A stretch of 64,000 bases of DNA from Clitoria ternatea (GCA_037962975.1 CM075675.1:102663718-102727717); one strand, 5' to 3'. Positions 10,961-23,243 are shown, counted from the stretch's first letter. Numbers and translations: made by a program. Notes: a model not told the origin generated them from the sequence alone.

Positions 10961-11763
10961 TGATCTGGTCTGGATACCGGCCCCCAATCTTGTGACGTCA
11001 GAGTGAACTCATGTAAGGAAAACCGGTGTCCTGGTTCAACATTACCACACCGGATATCCGACGTCTGTCCGTCCGTCCTCATCTCACGGCTGCCCCACTT
11101 ATTTTCTCTATAACGGTTCTTTGTTTATTTTCGTAGAACATTTATATAACTGTTGACTTTTCAATCACAGCAAGATAAGAGCCCCTAATAACTTATCAGC
11201 GAAGACATTGTATGTAGCAAAATATGTCACGTCAATGGCCTCAGAAAGCAAGTGGATGTGTCAGCAGATTATGCGGAAAAGGTGATTATCCTCTCCTCTT
11301 CCTAGAGGATCGTACTCTGATAATTGACCTACCCTCCTGACACATTCTGAGTGTCGAGCCATCCTGATTGACATAATGTACACGCTATCAGAAGCTAGGG
11401 GACCTACCTGTATCCAACGACTCATTTTCTTACATACAACTATAAATAGCTCATTTCAACACACATGCATGGTATCGTTGTTCTATCTTGAACTTTACTA
11501 TTACTTCACTTGAGCATTCATTGAGTTCTTACACTCTTCTAACTTGAGCGTCGGAGAATCTTCGCAGGTGGCACCACCTTTCGCCCCCCTGCAACGCGAA
11601 ACGCTGGTGTGAAGGATCTCCAGGACAACAAGACCGGCCTATCCCACTGAGAGACCGGATTAATATATCGGATACACACTGTTCCGGTGTGCAAACCCTA
11701 AAACACCTATAATCTTGTGGCTGGTCCCACACCGGATCCTAGCCCCCGGTCCAGACCAGTTCA
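10961..11763 (+). repeat. 5' LTR of element C
   Basis: 803 bp, TGATCTGG...CAGTTCA. It carries a TGACGTCA palindrome (10993-11000) in U3, a TATA box (TATAAATA, 11441-11448) and the conserved TTGAGCGTCGGAGAA block (from 11544) followed by CTTCGCAGGTGGCACCACCT. It is rich in CCGG-containing motifs. Confidence 0.95.
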
Positions 11764-11782
11764 TTGGCACGCCCAGTGGGAC
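11764..11782 (+). promoter_or_regulatory. Primer-binding site of element C
   Basis: TTGGCACGCCCAGTGGGAC directly follows the 5' LTR. The identical 19-mer occupies the same place in element E (54055-54037, minus). A tRNA 3' end of the form ...GGGCGTGCCA would prime here; I could not name the tRNA with confidence. Confidence 0.8.
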
Positions 11783-11825
11783 TCGTTAGAGTTATTCCCA
11801 TTTTCGTAGAAGTTTGGTAGTCACG

Positions 11826-14800
11826 ATGGAAGGTGATGGGAGAGATTTCGTTGATGGTCACGTGGAGGATGTGACCCATCAACAGACTGGAAGGAGACTT
11901 GTCTTCGAGTCTCCTGTGACTCAAACTCGGAGGATGGTGCAAGTGCAAACGCCTGACCCTTGCGATGAGGTTATCAGGCAACTCAGGGAGGAGCTGATAG
12001 AGTTGAAACGGGAGAGAGGAGGAGCTGGGGACAGGACAGCGTCCCATGCAGAGGATGCTCATCATGCATCAGCGAGGGATAGATCTACAACCCTCTAGTA
12101 TTCGAAGATCCCCACGTATGAAGAGAGAGAGCAGACGCAAGACTCTGGTGATAGAGTCAGTACCAGGAGAAGGGAGCAGGCGGTGGTGACTTCAGGGACG
12201 TACAAGCTTAGCGTCCCTTTCTCAAGAAGGCTGATGAGCATTGTTATCCCGAAACATTTGCAAATAACTCAGCCATTGTCGATAGGGAAGTATAATGGAG
12301 AAACTGACCCCACTAAGCATTTGGATGCTTATGTGTATGAAGCTATGTATTTGGGAGCAGATGAAGATGTTATGTGCAGAATGTTCCCAAGGACGCTGAC
12401 GGAGGAGGCTCTCAGCTGGTTTAAAAGCTTACCCTCAGGATCTATAGACTCTTGGGAGGAAATGGCTGCTGCATTTGAAAGCCATTTTGTCATCTCTAGG
12501 GATATCCCAAGAACCTCCCACACCCTGGCCCAGATAAGGCAGGGAGAAACTGAAACTCTTAAGGAGTTCTTGAAAAGGTTTTATAAGGAGGCAGCTTTGG
12601 TCCCCAACCTCACGGAGGCCATACAACTTCATATTGTAGTGGAAGCTCTTCAGCCTGGCTCAGCCTTTGCCCTATCTTTGGCAAAGAGCCCCCCAACAAC
12701 CTTCGAGGAGTTTCGAAGGAAGGCTTCCAAGTACGTGGGCATAGAGATGCATCTAGAGGCAACTGCAACAAGAATGAAGCCTTCAGCACCCACTCAGCAG
12801 CCACGGAGAGAAAAGGAGAGGGTGAGGCCTGAGAAGTATGCCTTTAGAGAAGATTTTGTAAACGCTCGCTCGCATCCATGAGATAGGTGTGTATCATCGT
12901 TCGACAACTATGCTCCGTTGAACACCAGGCATTCACAAATCATGAGGGAGGTTGGTTGGCCAACGCTGAACGTCTTTGGTATAAGGAAGCCAGCCCCATT
13001 CAAGAGGGGTGGTAACCCACGTAAGTACTGCACTTTCCATGAACAGACAGGACACAATACTGATGAATGCAAAGCATTAAAGAATACGGTGGAAACTCTC
13101 CTTCGGGAAGGAAAGCTGAAGCAGTATTTGTTCAAGGAGAAATCTGTAGATGAGCCTCAAAGGATGGAAAAAAGGAATAGATATCCTGATGACGAAGATG
13201 ATAATACACGTAACCCAGCAAGGAAGTTCACTGCAGCTGAAAAGCAGAAGGGAGTAGTGATTGCTGAAGGTGCCCAACAAAATAACATGCCCCAGCAGCA
13301 GAGGCAGGGCAGACGAGAGGTGATTGAGATGATAGTTAGAGGATTTGCGGGAGGAGGAGCATCAATCACAGCACGGAAGAATCACCACAGGATGATTCTG
13401 TCTGTTCAGGGCAAACCAAGGGATAACCGCCCTTTCAGGGACGGTATGGCAGCTCCGACGGTGTCATTTACTGATGATGACTTTGGCCCAACAATTCCAG
13501 GAGGTGATGATGCAGTAGTTATCGTGGCAGTCATAGCCAACAAGGATGTCAAGAGGATCCTCGTCGATCAGGGAAGTTCTTGTGATGTTATCTTTTATAA
13601 TTGTTTCAAACGAATGGGTTTCAATGATGCAGATTTACAACCCTACACGCAAGAACTCACAGCGTTTAATAGAGCCAAGCAACCCACCAAGGGGTATCTT
13701 GACACCCTGATTTCTTTTGAAGGGGAGCCTGGTGCGAGAACAGTCAAGTCAAGAATCCTGGTGATTGATGTGGAATCCCCATACAACGGCATCATAGGCC
13801 GTCCAACACTGAATGCGATGGAAGCAATTGTATCCACTCCTCACCTCTTGATCAAATTCATTGACAAGGACAACGGTGTGTCCTCTCTCCGCGGTGATCA
13901 GGAGATGGCTCGATACTGTTATAACCTGAGCCTCAACATGGTCAAGTTGGAGACATTCAACAAGAAGAGGAAGCTGAATGACGGAGGAACAACGGCAGGG
14001 TCTGTCAGTTTAATTGATTTGGACCCCAGAGCGGAATTGAAGATTGATCCACTCAATCCCTCTAAGCCCACACCGGATGGTGGTTCCAGGGACGTTGTCT
14101 TAGGGGATTCCCCAGAGAAGGTCACGCACATCAATGACAAGCTGTAGTTTGCCATGGAACAGCGCTTATTAGCCCTTCTGCAGGAGTTCAAGGATCTTTT
14201 CGCATGGACAGCAGCAGACATGCCCGGGATGGACCCTGATTTTTGTTGCCACAAGCTTTCCGTGTACCCTGAAACAAGACCGGTGGCCTAGAAGAAGAGG
14301 AGGTTGAGACCGGAGAAGCAGAGGGCAGCTTGTGAGCAAACAGAGGAGTTGTTAAAAGCAGGCTTTATAAGGGAGATACGCTACTCTTCTTGGCTTTCTA
14401 ATGTGGTTATGGTGCAGAAAGCTAATGGCAAATGGAGAATGTGCACAGATTATGTGGATCTTAACCGTTGCTGCCCCAAAGATCCATATCCCCTGCCCAA
14501 CATTGATCGCATGGTGGATGATTCATCTGGTTACCAGTACCTCAGCTTCATGGATGCTTATTCGGGGTATAACCAGATTCCGATGTGGGAGGGAGACCAG
14601 GAGAAAACTGCCTTCATCAATGACCGCGGTGTTTTCTGCTACACCGTCATGCCTTTTGGATTGAAGAACGCTGGCGCTACCTATCAGCGCATGATTAACA
14701 AAGTCTTTGAAGGGATGCATACAAGGCTGGTCGAAGTTTATATTGATGATATTATAGCCAAAACGCCCGCGGGAGGAGACCACATTGAAGATCTGCGACA

Positions 14801-17289
14801 AGTTTTCACTAGGCTTCGACAGTACAACATGAGGTTAAACCCCTTAAAATGCACCTTTGCCGTTCCAGCTGGGAAATTCTTGGGATTCATGTTGACCCAA
14901 CGAGGCATTGAGGCTAACCCTGGGAAATGTCAAGCAATCCTGGACATGCAGAGCCCTAAGAGTTTGAGGGAGGTCCAATCGTTGAATGGGAAGGTGGCCG
15001 CTCTAGCCCGCTTCATGCCCAAGATGGCGCACAGATCCCTTCCCTTGTATAAGGCGTTGAAGAAACACAAGAGTTTTGAATGGGGAGAGGAGCAGGAACA
15101 AGCCTTCCAGCAACTCAAGGCCGTTCTCTCGAGTCCACCAATTTTGGTTAAGCCTGACCCTGGTGAGACTTTGATCTTGTATTTGGCAATCTCTGATAAA
15201 GCCCTAGGCATGGCCTTGGTTAAAGAAACCCCTGAATGGCAGAGACCGGTGTACTTTACTAGTAAGACGTTTCAGGGGGCGGAAGGAAGGTATCAGAAGA
15301 TTGAGAAAGCTGCTCTAGCAGTCGTGTGGGCATCACGACGGTTGAGGCCCTATTTCCACGCGCACCCAGTATTGGTGAGAACGGATTTGCCTCTCCGTTC
15401 GGTGCTTAGCAAGCCAGACCTCGCTGGAAGGATGATAAAATAGTCTATCGAGCTGTCTGAATTTGAAATTTCATATGAGCCTCGAGGAGCCATCAAGGCG
15501 CAAGTGTTGGCCGATTTTGTTGTGGAGATGACTGGGGCGGACCCTGCCACCCCTCGAGCGCATTGGACCATTTACGTTGATGGATCGTCGAATAGCAAAG
15601 GTTGCGGAGCAGGTGTTGTGGTAGAAAGTGATGATGGTGTGCACCTAGAAATTTCCCTCCGATTTAATTTCAAAACCTCCAACAACCAGGCTGAATACGA
15701 AGCATGCTTGGCCGGTCTCCGTGCGACGATTGACATCGGAGCATCAGCAGTCACACTGTGTAGTGATTCTCAATTGGTGATCTCGCAGATCCAGGGGGAG
15801 TACCAAGCAAAGGAGCCGCAACTTCAATTGTACTTGAATTGTGTTAATGAGTTGAAGGGAAGATTTGAAGTTTTAGAGTTCAAACATGTGCCCAGAGAGG
15901 AAAATACCAGAGCGGACATCTTGTCAAGACTTGCAAGTACGAAGCAGCCCGACAGCACAACAACGGTGGTTCAAAGCACTTTGACATCACCTAGCATACC
16001 TCTGTACCCTTCTCTGAATGCTATCATGGTAAGCTATCCGTATGAGGATTCTTGGGTCATCCCCTATATTCGCTATCTGGCTGATGGTCAGCTGCCCACT
16101 GATGAGAAGGAGAGGAGACGAGTGAAGAGGGAGCTACCATATTTTACTATGGTTGATGGTGTTCTCTACAAAAGGGGATTCTCTGTCCCATATCTTTTGT
16201 GTTTGAGAGAAGATGAGGTTCAAGCGGTTTTGGAGGAAGTGCACGAGGGGCAATGTGGGCACCATGCTGGAGGCCGAAGCTTAATGAGAAAAGTCCTCAA
16301 GGCTGGATATTGGTGGCCCACTGTGAAGCAGGATTCCGCAGATTTTGTTAGGAAGTGCGATGCTTGTCAAAAATTCTCCAATCTCCACCATACACCGGCC
16401 CAAGAGCTGTCCTCATCTGTTGTACCTTGGCCGTTCTACCAGTGGGGCCTTGATATTTTGGGTCCATTCCCCACTGCGCCAGGAGGTATCAAGTATTTGA
16501 TCGTGGGGGTAGACTACTTCACTAAGTAGATCGAAGCAGAACCAGTAGTGCATATCACTTCTGCGCGAACAAGGCGTTTCGTGTATGAAAATATCATAGC
16601 TCGATTCGGGGTGCCAAGGCGGATTGTAACTGACAACGGCACCCAGTTCACAGACAAAAAGTTCACAGATTTGCTGGAAGGACTGGGGATAATCCAGATA
16701 TTTTCGTCTGTTGAAGACCCCCAAACCAATGGACAAGCGGAGGTAGCCAATAGAGAAGTGCTAAAGGGGTTGAAGAAGCGTCTGGGAGAAGCAAAGGGAG
16801 GATGGACCGACCAGCTATGTCATGTTTTATGGGCATACCGCACTACGCCTCATTCTTCAACTAACGAATCCCCATACCGGTTGACGTACGGGGTTGAGGC
16901 CATGATCCCGGTGGAGCTACAAACAAGATCGGCTCATGTGGAGTATTTTTCAGCTGAAGATAACAACGCCAATTTGGCATCAGAACTGGACGTCCTCCAG
17001 GAGTTAAGGGAAAAAGGCTTTCGTCAGAGATCAGGCTATAAAAGCAAAGGCAGCACTCCGGTATAATAAACGTGTCCAGTACAGAGCTTTCAACACCGGA
17101 GATCTTGTTTTGAGAAAGGCCAGTGTGGGGAATAAATTCGCTCACCAAGGGAAGCTAGCACCGACGTGGGAAGGTCCTTACAGAGTTTCTGAAGTGACTG
17201 GAAAAGGGTCATACCGGTTGGAAGAACTTGATGGAACTCCAATCCGCAACAAATGGAACACTCAGAACTTACGTGCTTATTACAGCTAG
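11826..17289 (+). pseudogene. gag-pol of element C, six in-frame stops and one frameshift
   Basis: One frame runs from the ATG at 11826 to about 17022. It is broken by stops at 12096, 12879, 14145, 14289, 15441 and 16527, with no frame change between them. An extra base near 17022 then shifts the last part, which ends at 17289. Domains in order: gag (12250-12800), a CX2HX4HX4C zinc knuckle (KYCTFHEQTGHNTDEC, about 13025), aspartic protease with DQGSS (about 13567), reverse transcriptase with YIDD (about 14740), degenerate gypsy RNase H, archaeal-type RNase H (YVDGSSN, about 15575), integrase zinc finger and core (TDNGTQF, about 16630) and a C-terminal region. Each stop can be explained by one C-to-T or G-to-A change (CAG, CGA or TGG codons in the homologue). 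The copy could move only if helped by another element. Confidence 0.93.
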
Positions 17290-18584
17290 TTGGTAAGACG
17301 GCGTGTACTCTTTTTCCTTACTTGAGTTTTTTCCCTTTGGGTTTTCTCAAGAAGGTTTTGATGAGGCATGACCCCAACTACGCTCTTCATGTAATGTACT
17401 TTTAATTTTAATGAGAATACATCTTAACCGCCCTATCATTCTCACTTTTCTTATGTGTTGTGATTTATAGCCGTAGTTTAATACGCATACACCTCAGGAC
17501 GGATGAACTCAACTACCAATTCTATAGTTCATGATATAACTCCTCGAGGAACTGATGAAGACCCCTCAGGACGGATGATCTCAATCACACATCGTGTGTT
17601 TTGGCGATGTAACTCCTTGAGGTGGAATGGGTTGTAGGGCTGGTCCTTTTTCAAGGCCACAAACCGAACCCCATTCGAAGACACATGGGTTGTAGGGCTG
17701 GTCCTTTTTCAAGGCCACAAACCGAACCCCATTCAAAGACACATGGGTTGTAGGGCTGGTCCTTTTTCAAGGCCACAAACCGAACCCCATTCAAAGACAC
17801 ATGGGTTGTAGGGCTGGTCCTTTTTCAAGGCCACAAACCGAACCCCATTCGAAGACACATGGGTTGTAGGGCTGGTCCTTTTTCAAGGCCACAAACCGAA
17901 CCCCATTCGAAGACACATGGGTTGTAGGGCTGGTCCTTTTTCAAGGCCACAAACCGAACCCCATGCGAAGGCTTGGGCGCAGTAGGCTGGTTCATACAGA
18001 AAACCACGCTGAACCCTGAGTAACGGGCGCAGTAGGTTCAGGATTAGCCCTGATCCGAACCCCGTGTTGAAGGCTTGGATTGTAGGATTGCACCGAACTC
18101 CAAGTATGGTTAGTAGGATCGAACCGAACACCGTGTGAAGACTTGAGGTGTAGGACCAAACCGAACCTCAAGAGAAAGGCGTAAAGCTTACCCTTGCCAA
18201 AGCTATACAAAAATTCAAAGGCAATATCCGTCCTCAATTGTGGAATATCCACCCCAGAGCGGTTGAGCGCTCACGTACCCGCTCTACGCCTTCGAGGACA
18301 GATGAGCATTTTTATCTTTTTAAGAAGTTAAAAGGTAATCCTTGAGATAAAATTTCCCTTCCCAATGTACTTACACTTGGGGATAGGGCATGCTTTAACT
18401 TAATTGTCACTTCTTTGTTACAATTTGTTATCTTAATCCAGTGTGATAAGTACGCTTTAAGCAGCTAGGTAACTACACAGAACGGATTCGCAAAGCATTG
18501 AAAACAATAAAGTGTATTGTATAGCACTAAGTTATTCAACAACCATACATTTGACGCAAGCAATTGAAAAAAACAGCAGTGAAT
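17290..18584 (+). repeat. 3' untranslated segment of element C with a six-copy 58-bp tandem array
   Basis: The 58-bp unit, starting ATGGGTTGTAGGGCTGG, begins at 17627, 17685, 17743, 17801, 17859 and 17917 with almost no divergence. It is followed to about 18190 by loose relatives sharing 'aaccgaaccc' and 'gtagg'. Before it, 'cctcaggacggatga(a/t)ctca' occurs twice (17491 and 17564). The segment lies between pol and the antisense gene and has no long ORF of its own. Short frames across the array are repeat by-products. Confidence 0.85.
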
Positions 18585-18590
18585 TTTATT
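18585..18590 (-). terminator. AATAAA signal after the antisense gene of element C
   Basis: On the minus strand AATAAA lies about 83 bp past the stop codon at 18673, in an A/T-rich context suited to a plant poly(A) signal. Element E has one at the matching place. Confidence 0.5.
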
Positions 18591-18672
18591 TCCAAAAAAT
18601 AAAAATTGTTCAAGTCACGAGGTAGCTAAAGCTGGAGCTGATCCCAGTACACAGCTATGAATAAAGCATAAA

Positions 18673-21341
18673 TTAAGAGGCCGGTGCCTGATCCTCCGCA
18701 GTGGGTACTCCTGCCTTCTCCGTTTTGTCCTCTACTCCAGTTTGGGCACCTCCTTGCGTTTCAGCACCAGAGGCAGCGGTGGATGTTGTTGGCTCCATAC
18801 TTTGACCTTCTGGAAGAGGAGGCAGTTCGTACAGAGATGCACGGGGTTCATGGTGCGAGCCGTCCTTACGAACTTTGACAAGTCTTCCCCCATGGAATTC
18901 GAAGAACGGATCTAATCCGTACAGATTCAGCTGCACTCCAGGGTTACGATAATAGACTTGACGAAGGGCCAGGCCGAAGGATTCATACGCCACATTTTTG
19001 CATATCTCCAAGGCTTTGGCAGCCTTGGCCTTCGCAGCAGCTAATTTTCTCTGAACCTTGGCAAAATCCTCTTCTGAAGGCCCAACACTCGCACCACCCT
19101 TCTTGAGTTCCTCAATCTGGGCTTGCATCTCCTTCCGAAGGCTCTCCCACTCCCCAAGGTCTTTGTTGCAACCGTCCTCCATAATTTTGAGATCGTCAGC
19201 GAGCTTAGCCGATCTCTTCTTCTCCAGTTGTAATTCTTCTTCAAGGAGGGGTATGGATTTGTTCTGTTTCTGGAGGTCGGCAACTTCCCGCTCTAGAGCC
19301 TTGTTCGCAAAATGAACTTGGCTTGCCTCCTCAGTTTTCCTCTGGAGCGTCTCTTTGGTTTTCTTCAATTCTGACTCCATGCCCCTATGAACTTCAGCTT
19401 GCTTGGTCGCCCATTTCTCCTTCACCGCGAGTTCGGTTTCAAGTTTTTCAACCTGATCCATATAATCTGCCTTCTCACTCAGGGAATCAAGGAGGCCGGA
19501 CAGTTCATCTAGCTGCCAACGCCTGGCCTTACAAGCACCTCGAACCCCAGCAGCGTCGAGGGAAGGGCGGAGGCAATATCGTGCCTTTGGAAGAGTAGGA
19601 GGCATGGATCCCTGAAACCACAAGTAAGGAGAGAGGAAGGAGTCACGCGGAGGCTCAAACGCCGGAGGAGGACCATTCCCAGAGTCCGGCTCTGAAGCAT
19701 TCTGCGAAGAAGGGGTGGAGGATTCAGGAACGGGCTTCTTTCCCTTGTCCTTCTTCAACTCAGTTTCTTCGACCGTCCTCTGACGCTTCTTCACAGGGTC
19801 ATCAGAGGAGGGCTTTTCTTGATCTGCCTTTTTTACAAGATGCCTCTTTTTCCTCTTCTTCTCTGGGACGGCCTCCTCGTCGCCCGCTCCAGTGGCATCA
19901 GCTGGTTCTTCTGTTTCCTCCTCATTAAAGAGTGGAACCTCATCACCTACTGCAGAGGTTAGGGGAATGAGGGGAGTTTTGGTGGCGTTCCTCTTCGCCT
20001 GGATCTCATTCTCCTCAGAGGAGGAGTCATCGTCAGCCATCATGGTCCTTAACGACAACATCTCTGGGCAGGCTCTTTCGATTTGTTCTGCAAAACAAGA
20101 AAGGTTGAGTTAGCATATAAGAAGAAAAAATAATCAGAGCGGAATAATTATACAGTACAGACAGAGTAAGAATGGGTATTACGGAGGTAGGCGTTTCGGA
20201 TGTCGTCCTCGGCCAAGAGGAGCCTGCTGGAAAATCCTTTGAGGGTCTTCGAGGCCGTCTGCATGGTGCTCAAGACCTCAACAGAGTGAGAGGAGAGTTC
20301 ACTCTCATCTGTGTAATAAGCACGGCTCATAAGGAGAAAATGCTCGTGCGTCCAGCTGAGAGGAAACTTGGTAAATCCCTCCTTGTTTCGCCAGAAGACC
20401 GGCTTATTTGGTTGAATACGGACCCGCGTGTAGTAGTGCTTGAAGGAGCGTCCATCCACCTTCGCGGATTCCGTATAAGACTTGAAATTTATCACCTTTG
20501 AGTCACTATGGAGAGTAATGAACCCAAGGTCGCCCTTCTTATTAGCACGGCGGACCACTTGGCAATAGTGAAACAGTTTGGCCACAGTGGCGGAGAAGTT
20601 GAAATGCTCCCCCAGAACCTCCAGAGCCCGGACTAGACCCCAACCATTGGGATGAAGTTGTGTAGGGGCGCAGTCTAGGAAGCGCAGGACGGCCATCTGG
20701 AATTCCGTCATGGGGAAGCGTACTCCCAACTTCAAGAAGACGAAGTCGTAAATGTAGACCGACCTCTCGTCAGGGACGCTGTGGCATACTCTCTCAGAGG
20801 GGCGTGGTGCCAGCACAGCGTATCGCGCCTTGTACTTTTTATCTGAATATATTTTACAGCGGAAAGAAACCGTGCATTCTTCCTCACTCGCATGATGCGA
20901 AGGGATCTCTAGGAATTCCTCCTCCACCCAGCAGTAAGGTTTCTCCCTGTTGAGTTTCTCCCAGTCAAGCCGGTGTGCCATAACGTTGACACACCCTTCA
21001 GCAGAGCGGAGAACTGGTGTTTTTCCACGTCCTGGAAGGTCCATAGTTGTGCAGGCTCGGTGGAACGCGTATGTACTGTGGTAAAAAGCAATATCGTCAG
21101 AGAGGTAACCTTCAGCACTTGACCCTTCACCAGAGCGGCTGGTAGCCCTCGAGTCAAAGGGAACCTCAGAGCGACGTTGGGAAGAGGACGCTCGTGAGGA
21201 AGAAGCTTCGGCTCTCTCTGAGCGACGAGGCCCAGCCACTGGAGGATTCGCTGGAATCCTCCCACCACGGTGGCTAAGGGGGGCACGAGAGCCAGAATTC
21301 CCCCTGTTTGAAGGACCAGCGTGGCCTGCTCTAGGGCGCAT
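18673..21341 (-). CDS. Antisense two-exon gene of element C, PF04195-like ('putative gypsy type transposon') protein, 857 aa
   Basis: Exon 1 runs from the ATG at 21341 to 20183 and exon 2 from 20087 to the stop at 18673. The 95-nt intron has donor GTAATA, a branch-like GCTAAC and acceptor TTTTGCAG. Spliced length is exactly 858 codons with stop, with no internal stop. The N-terminal 90 residues are R/S/G-rich and probably disordered. Next comes a globular region with WVEEEF, LGVRFPMTEFQMAVLRFLD and LHPNGWGLVRALEV, resembling the PF04195 family, and FWRNKEGF...WTHEHFLL. Exon 2 gives an acidic/basic low-complexity stretch (KKRKKRH), a long coiled coil (roughly residues 580-740) and a conserved RQVYYRNPGV block near the end. 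The gene is opposite to gag-pol, with its own TATA box. The function is unknown; a DNA- or protein-binding accessory role is only a guess. Confidence 0.8.
20088..20182 (-). other. Intron of the antisense gene, element C
   Basis: 95 nt, GTAATA...TTTTGCAG, with GCTAAC about 30 nt before the acceptor. It splits the codon after the first base. The same position, phase and donor hexamer occur in element E (44248-44333). Confidence 0.8.
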
Positions 21342-21510
21342 GATGGAAATAGAATGAACAAAAAGTGCAAGAAGTTGAAGGAAAGGGAGGTTACCTAAAG
21401 GAAGAAGATCTTTGAGAAGTTTGAAGACGACAGAGAAATTCCAAAGAAATTTGAGCAGAGGTTCACTAAGCTTGAAAACAAGAGTGGATTCCAAAATCTG
21501 CTAAGAGTCC

Positions 21511-21520
21511 CTTTTATAGG
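21511..21520 (-). promoter_or_regulatory. TATA box of the antisense gene, element C
   Basis: CCTATAAAAG on the minus strand lies about 170 bp upstream of the ATG at 21341. Elements A and E have a TATA box at the matching place. Confidence 0.6.
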
Positions 21521-22007
21521 TAACGAAGAGGCACAGTGTTTCGTCGAAGGTCACGAGGCTTGCATCAAAACGCAACCATTTCAAATTAAAACGACTCCGT
21601 CGTTTCGTCACATACAGGCGCTAAAATGGTAACGTTTCAGTAAACATTTTGGCAAAATGGGCCCCCTTTTTCAGTTTAAATCCAGGCCCAACAAGCCCAA
21701 TTGACGGTTACACTCTTGGGTAATGATGGCTCGTGCATAAAAAATGCATTTACTGTCCAATCATGCCATGCGCATTTAATGCCTTCCAACCACTTTTCGA
21801 ATACCAAGGGTTTCGATTCTCAAAGACTCTTGGGATTTCCATCATTTAATTTATGCTGTCTAAATCTGTTGTACGCAACGCGAGAAGAGCGGTCACTCAT
21901 TTATTAGAGCGGACGCCACAGAGCTTCCAGAGACCTTCAAGAATGTACCACCGACATCCAGACTTCTCTAGAGTAGTGTAGCTCATATGAGCAACTTAAC
22001 AGTCCCT

Positions 22008-22027
22008 CATACAAGCTAGGGGACAGA
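22008..22027 (+). promoter_or_regulatory. Polypurine-like tract before the 3' LTR of element C
   Basis: CAAGCTAGGGGACAGA-type sequence directly before the LTR. Element E has CAAGCTAGGGGGCATA at the same place and element A 'caagctagggg'. It would prime plus-strand DNA synthesis. Confidence 0.7.
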
Positions 22028-22831
22028 TGATCCGGTCTGGATACCGGCTCCCAATCTTGTGACGTCAGAGTGAACTCATGTAAGGAAAACCGGTGTCCTG
22101 GTTCAACATTACCACACCGGATATCCGACGTCTGTCCGTCCGTCCTCATCTCATGGCTGCCCCACTTATTTTCTCTATAACGGTTCTTTGTTCATTTTCG
22201 CAGAACATTTATATAACTGTTGGCTTTTCAATCACAGCAAGATAAGAGCCCCTAATAACTTATCAGCGAAGACACTGTATGTAGCAAAATATGTCACGTC
22301 AATGGCCTCAGAAAGCAAGTGGATGTGTCAGCAGATTATGCGGAAAAGGTGATTATCCTCTCCTCTTCCTAGAGGATCGTACTCTGATAATTGACCTACC
22401 CTCCTGACACATTCTGAGTGTCGAGCCACCCTGATTGACATAATGTACACGCTATCAGAAGCTAGGGGACCCACCTGTATCCAACGACTCATTTTCTTAC
22501 GTACAACTATAAATAGCTCATTTCAACACACATGCATGGTATCGTTGTTCTATCTCAAACTTTACTATTACTTCGCTTGAGCATTCATTGAGTTCTTACA
22601 CTCTTCTAACTTGAGCGTCGGAGAATCTTCGCAGGTGGCACCACCTTTCGCCCCCCTGCAACGCGAAACGCTAGTGTGAAGGATCTCCAGGACAACAAGA
22701 CCGGCCTCTCCCACTGAGAGACCAGATTAATACATCGGATACACACTGTTCCGGTGTGCAAACCCTAAAAACACCTATAATCTTGTGGCTGGTCCCACAC
22801 CGGATCCTAGCCCCCGGTCCAGACCAGTTCA
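22028..22831 (+). repeat. 3' LTR of element C
   Basis: 804 bp, TGATCCGG...CAGTTCA. It is identical to the 5' LTR except for about 17 substitutions and one extra A. TGACGTCA lies at 22060-22067. The CAACC duplication follows. Confidence 0.95.
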
Positions 22832-22836
22832 CAACC

Positions 22837-23243
22837 CATTAAAGACTATGAGCATATCATATAGTATGTGGCTTGTCTTAATGATAATGTATAATTCCCC
22901 ACCCTAGTTGTCCATGAAATGTGTATACTTCAACAAAATGCTTTACTGAAATGATCCTTTTGTGTTACCTTATCAAGTCCATCAATGTTTCTACATTCAA
23001 GACCCTTTATATATAAATAGGCATTATGCCTTGTAGATAGTTCGAAGAGATTTCTTTAACAAGAGTGATCAATCAAATTTAGAAATATTTCCAACCGATA
23101 TGTTTGATAACAATGGTGAATTTAATTGGGCTAGAGAAAACATTACAACAATAGTGGCTGAGAAGCATGTGCATCTTACGACAAAAATTGAATATGAAGA
23201 GGATTCTGATTTTAATGACACTTCATTTGATTTCATGGAGTAG
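22837..23243 (+). pseudogene. CACTA TNP2-type transposase, 3' part
   Basis: Joining across element C and one copy of its target duplication, the transposase motif SDGFNP continues as LKTMSISYSMWLVLM, as expected for TNP2. Soon after, at about 22915, the catalytic region is missing and the sequence jumps to a C-terminal DUF4216-like segment (NDPFVLPYQVHQCFYIQDP, about 22949). It ends EEDSDFNDTSFDFME before a stop near 23240. Stops near 22905 and 22945 are also present. Confidence 0.75.

Larger units (their letters stand above)
10961..22831 (+). mobile_element. Element C: full-length Ty3/gypsy (Tat/Ogre-like) retrotransposon, 11,871 bp
   Basis: LTRs of 803 and 804 bp begin TGAT and end TTCA, flanked by perfect 5-bp duplications CAACC (10956-10960 and 22832-22836). 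Order: 5' LTR, PBS, gag-pol with six stops and one frameshift, 3' UTR with tandem repeats, a two-exon antisense gene, polypurine tract, 3' LTR. By eye the LTRs differ at about 17 positions, nearly all transitions (about 2%). At a rate of 1.3e-8 per site per year this would be somewhat under one million years (inference). The dual RNase H in pol places it in the Tat lineage. It landed in the transposase ORF of the CACTA element. Confidence 0.95.
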
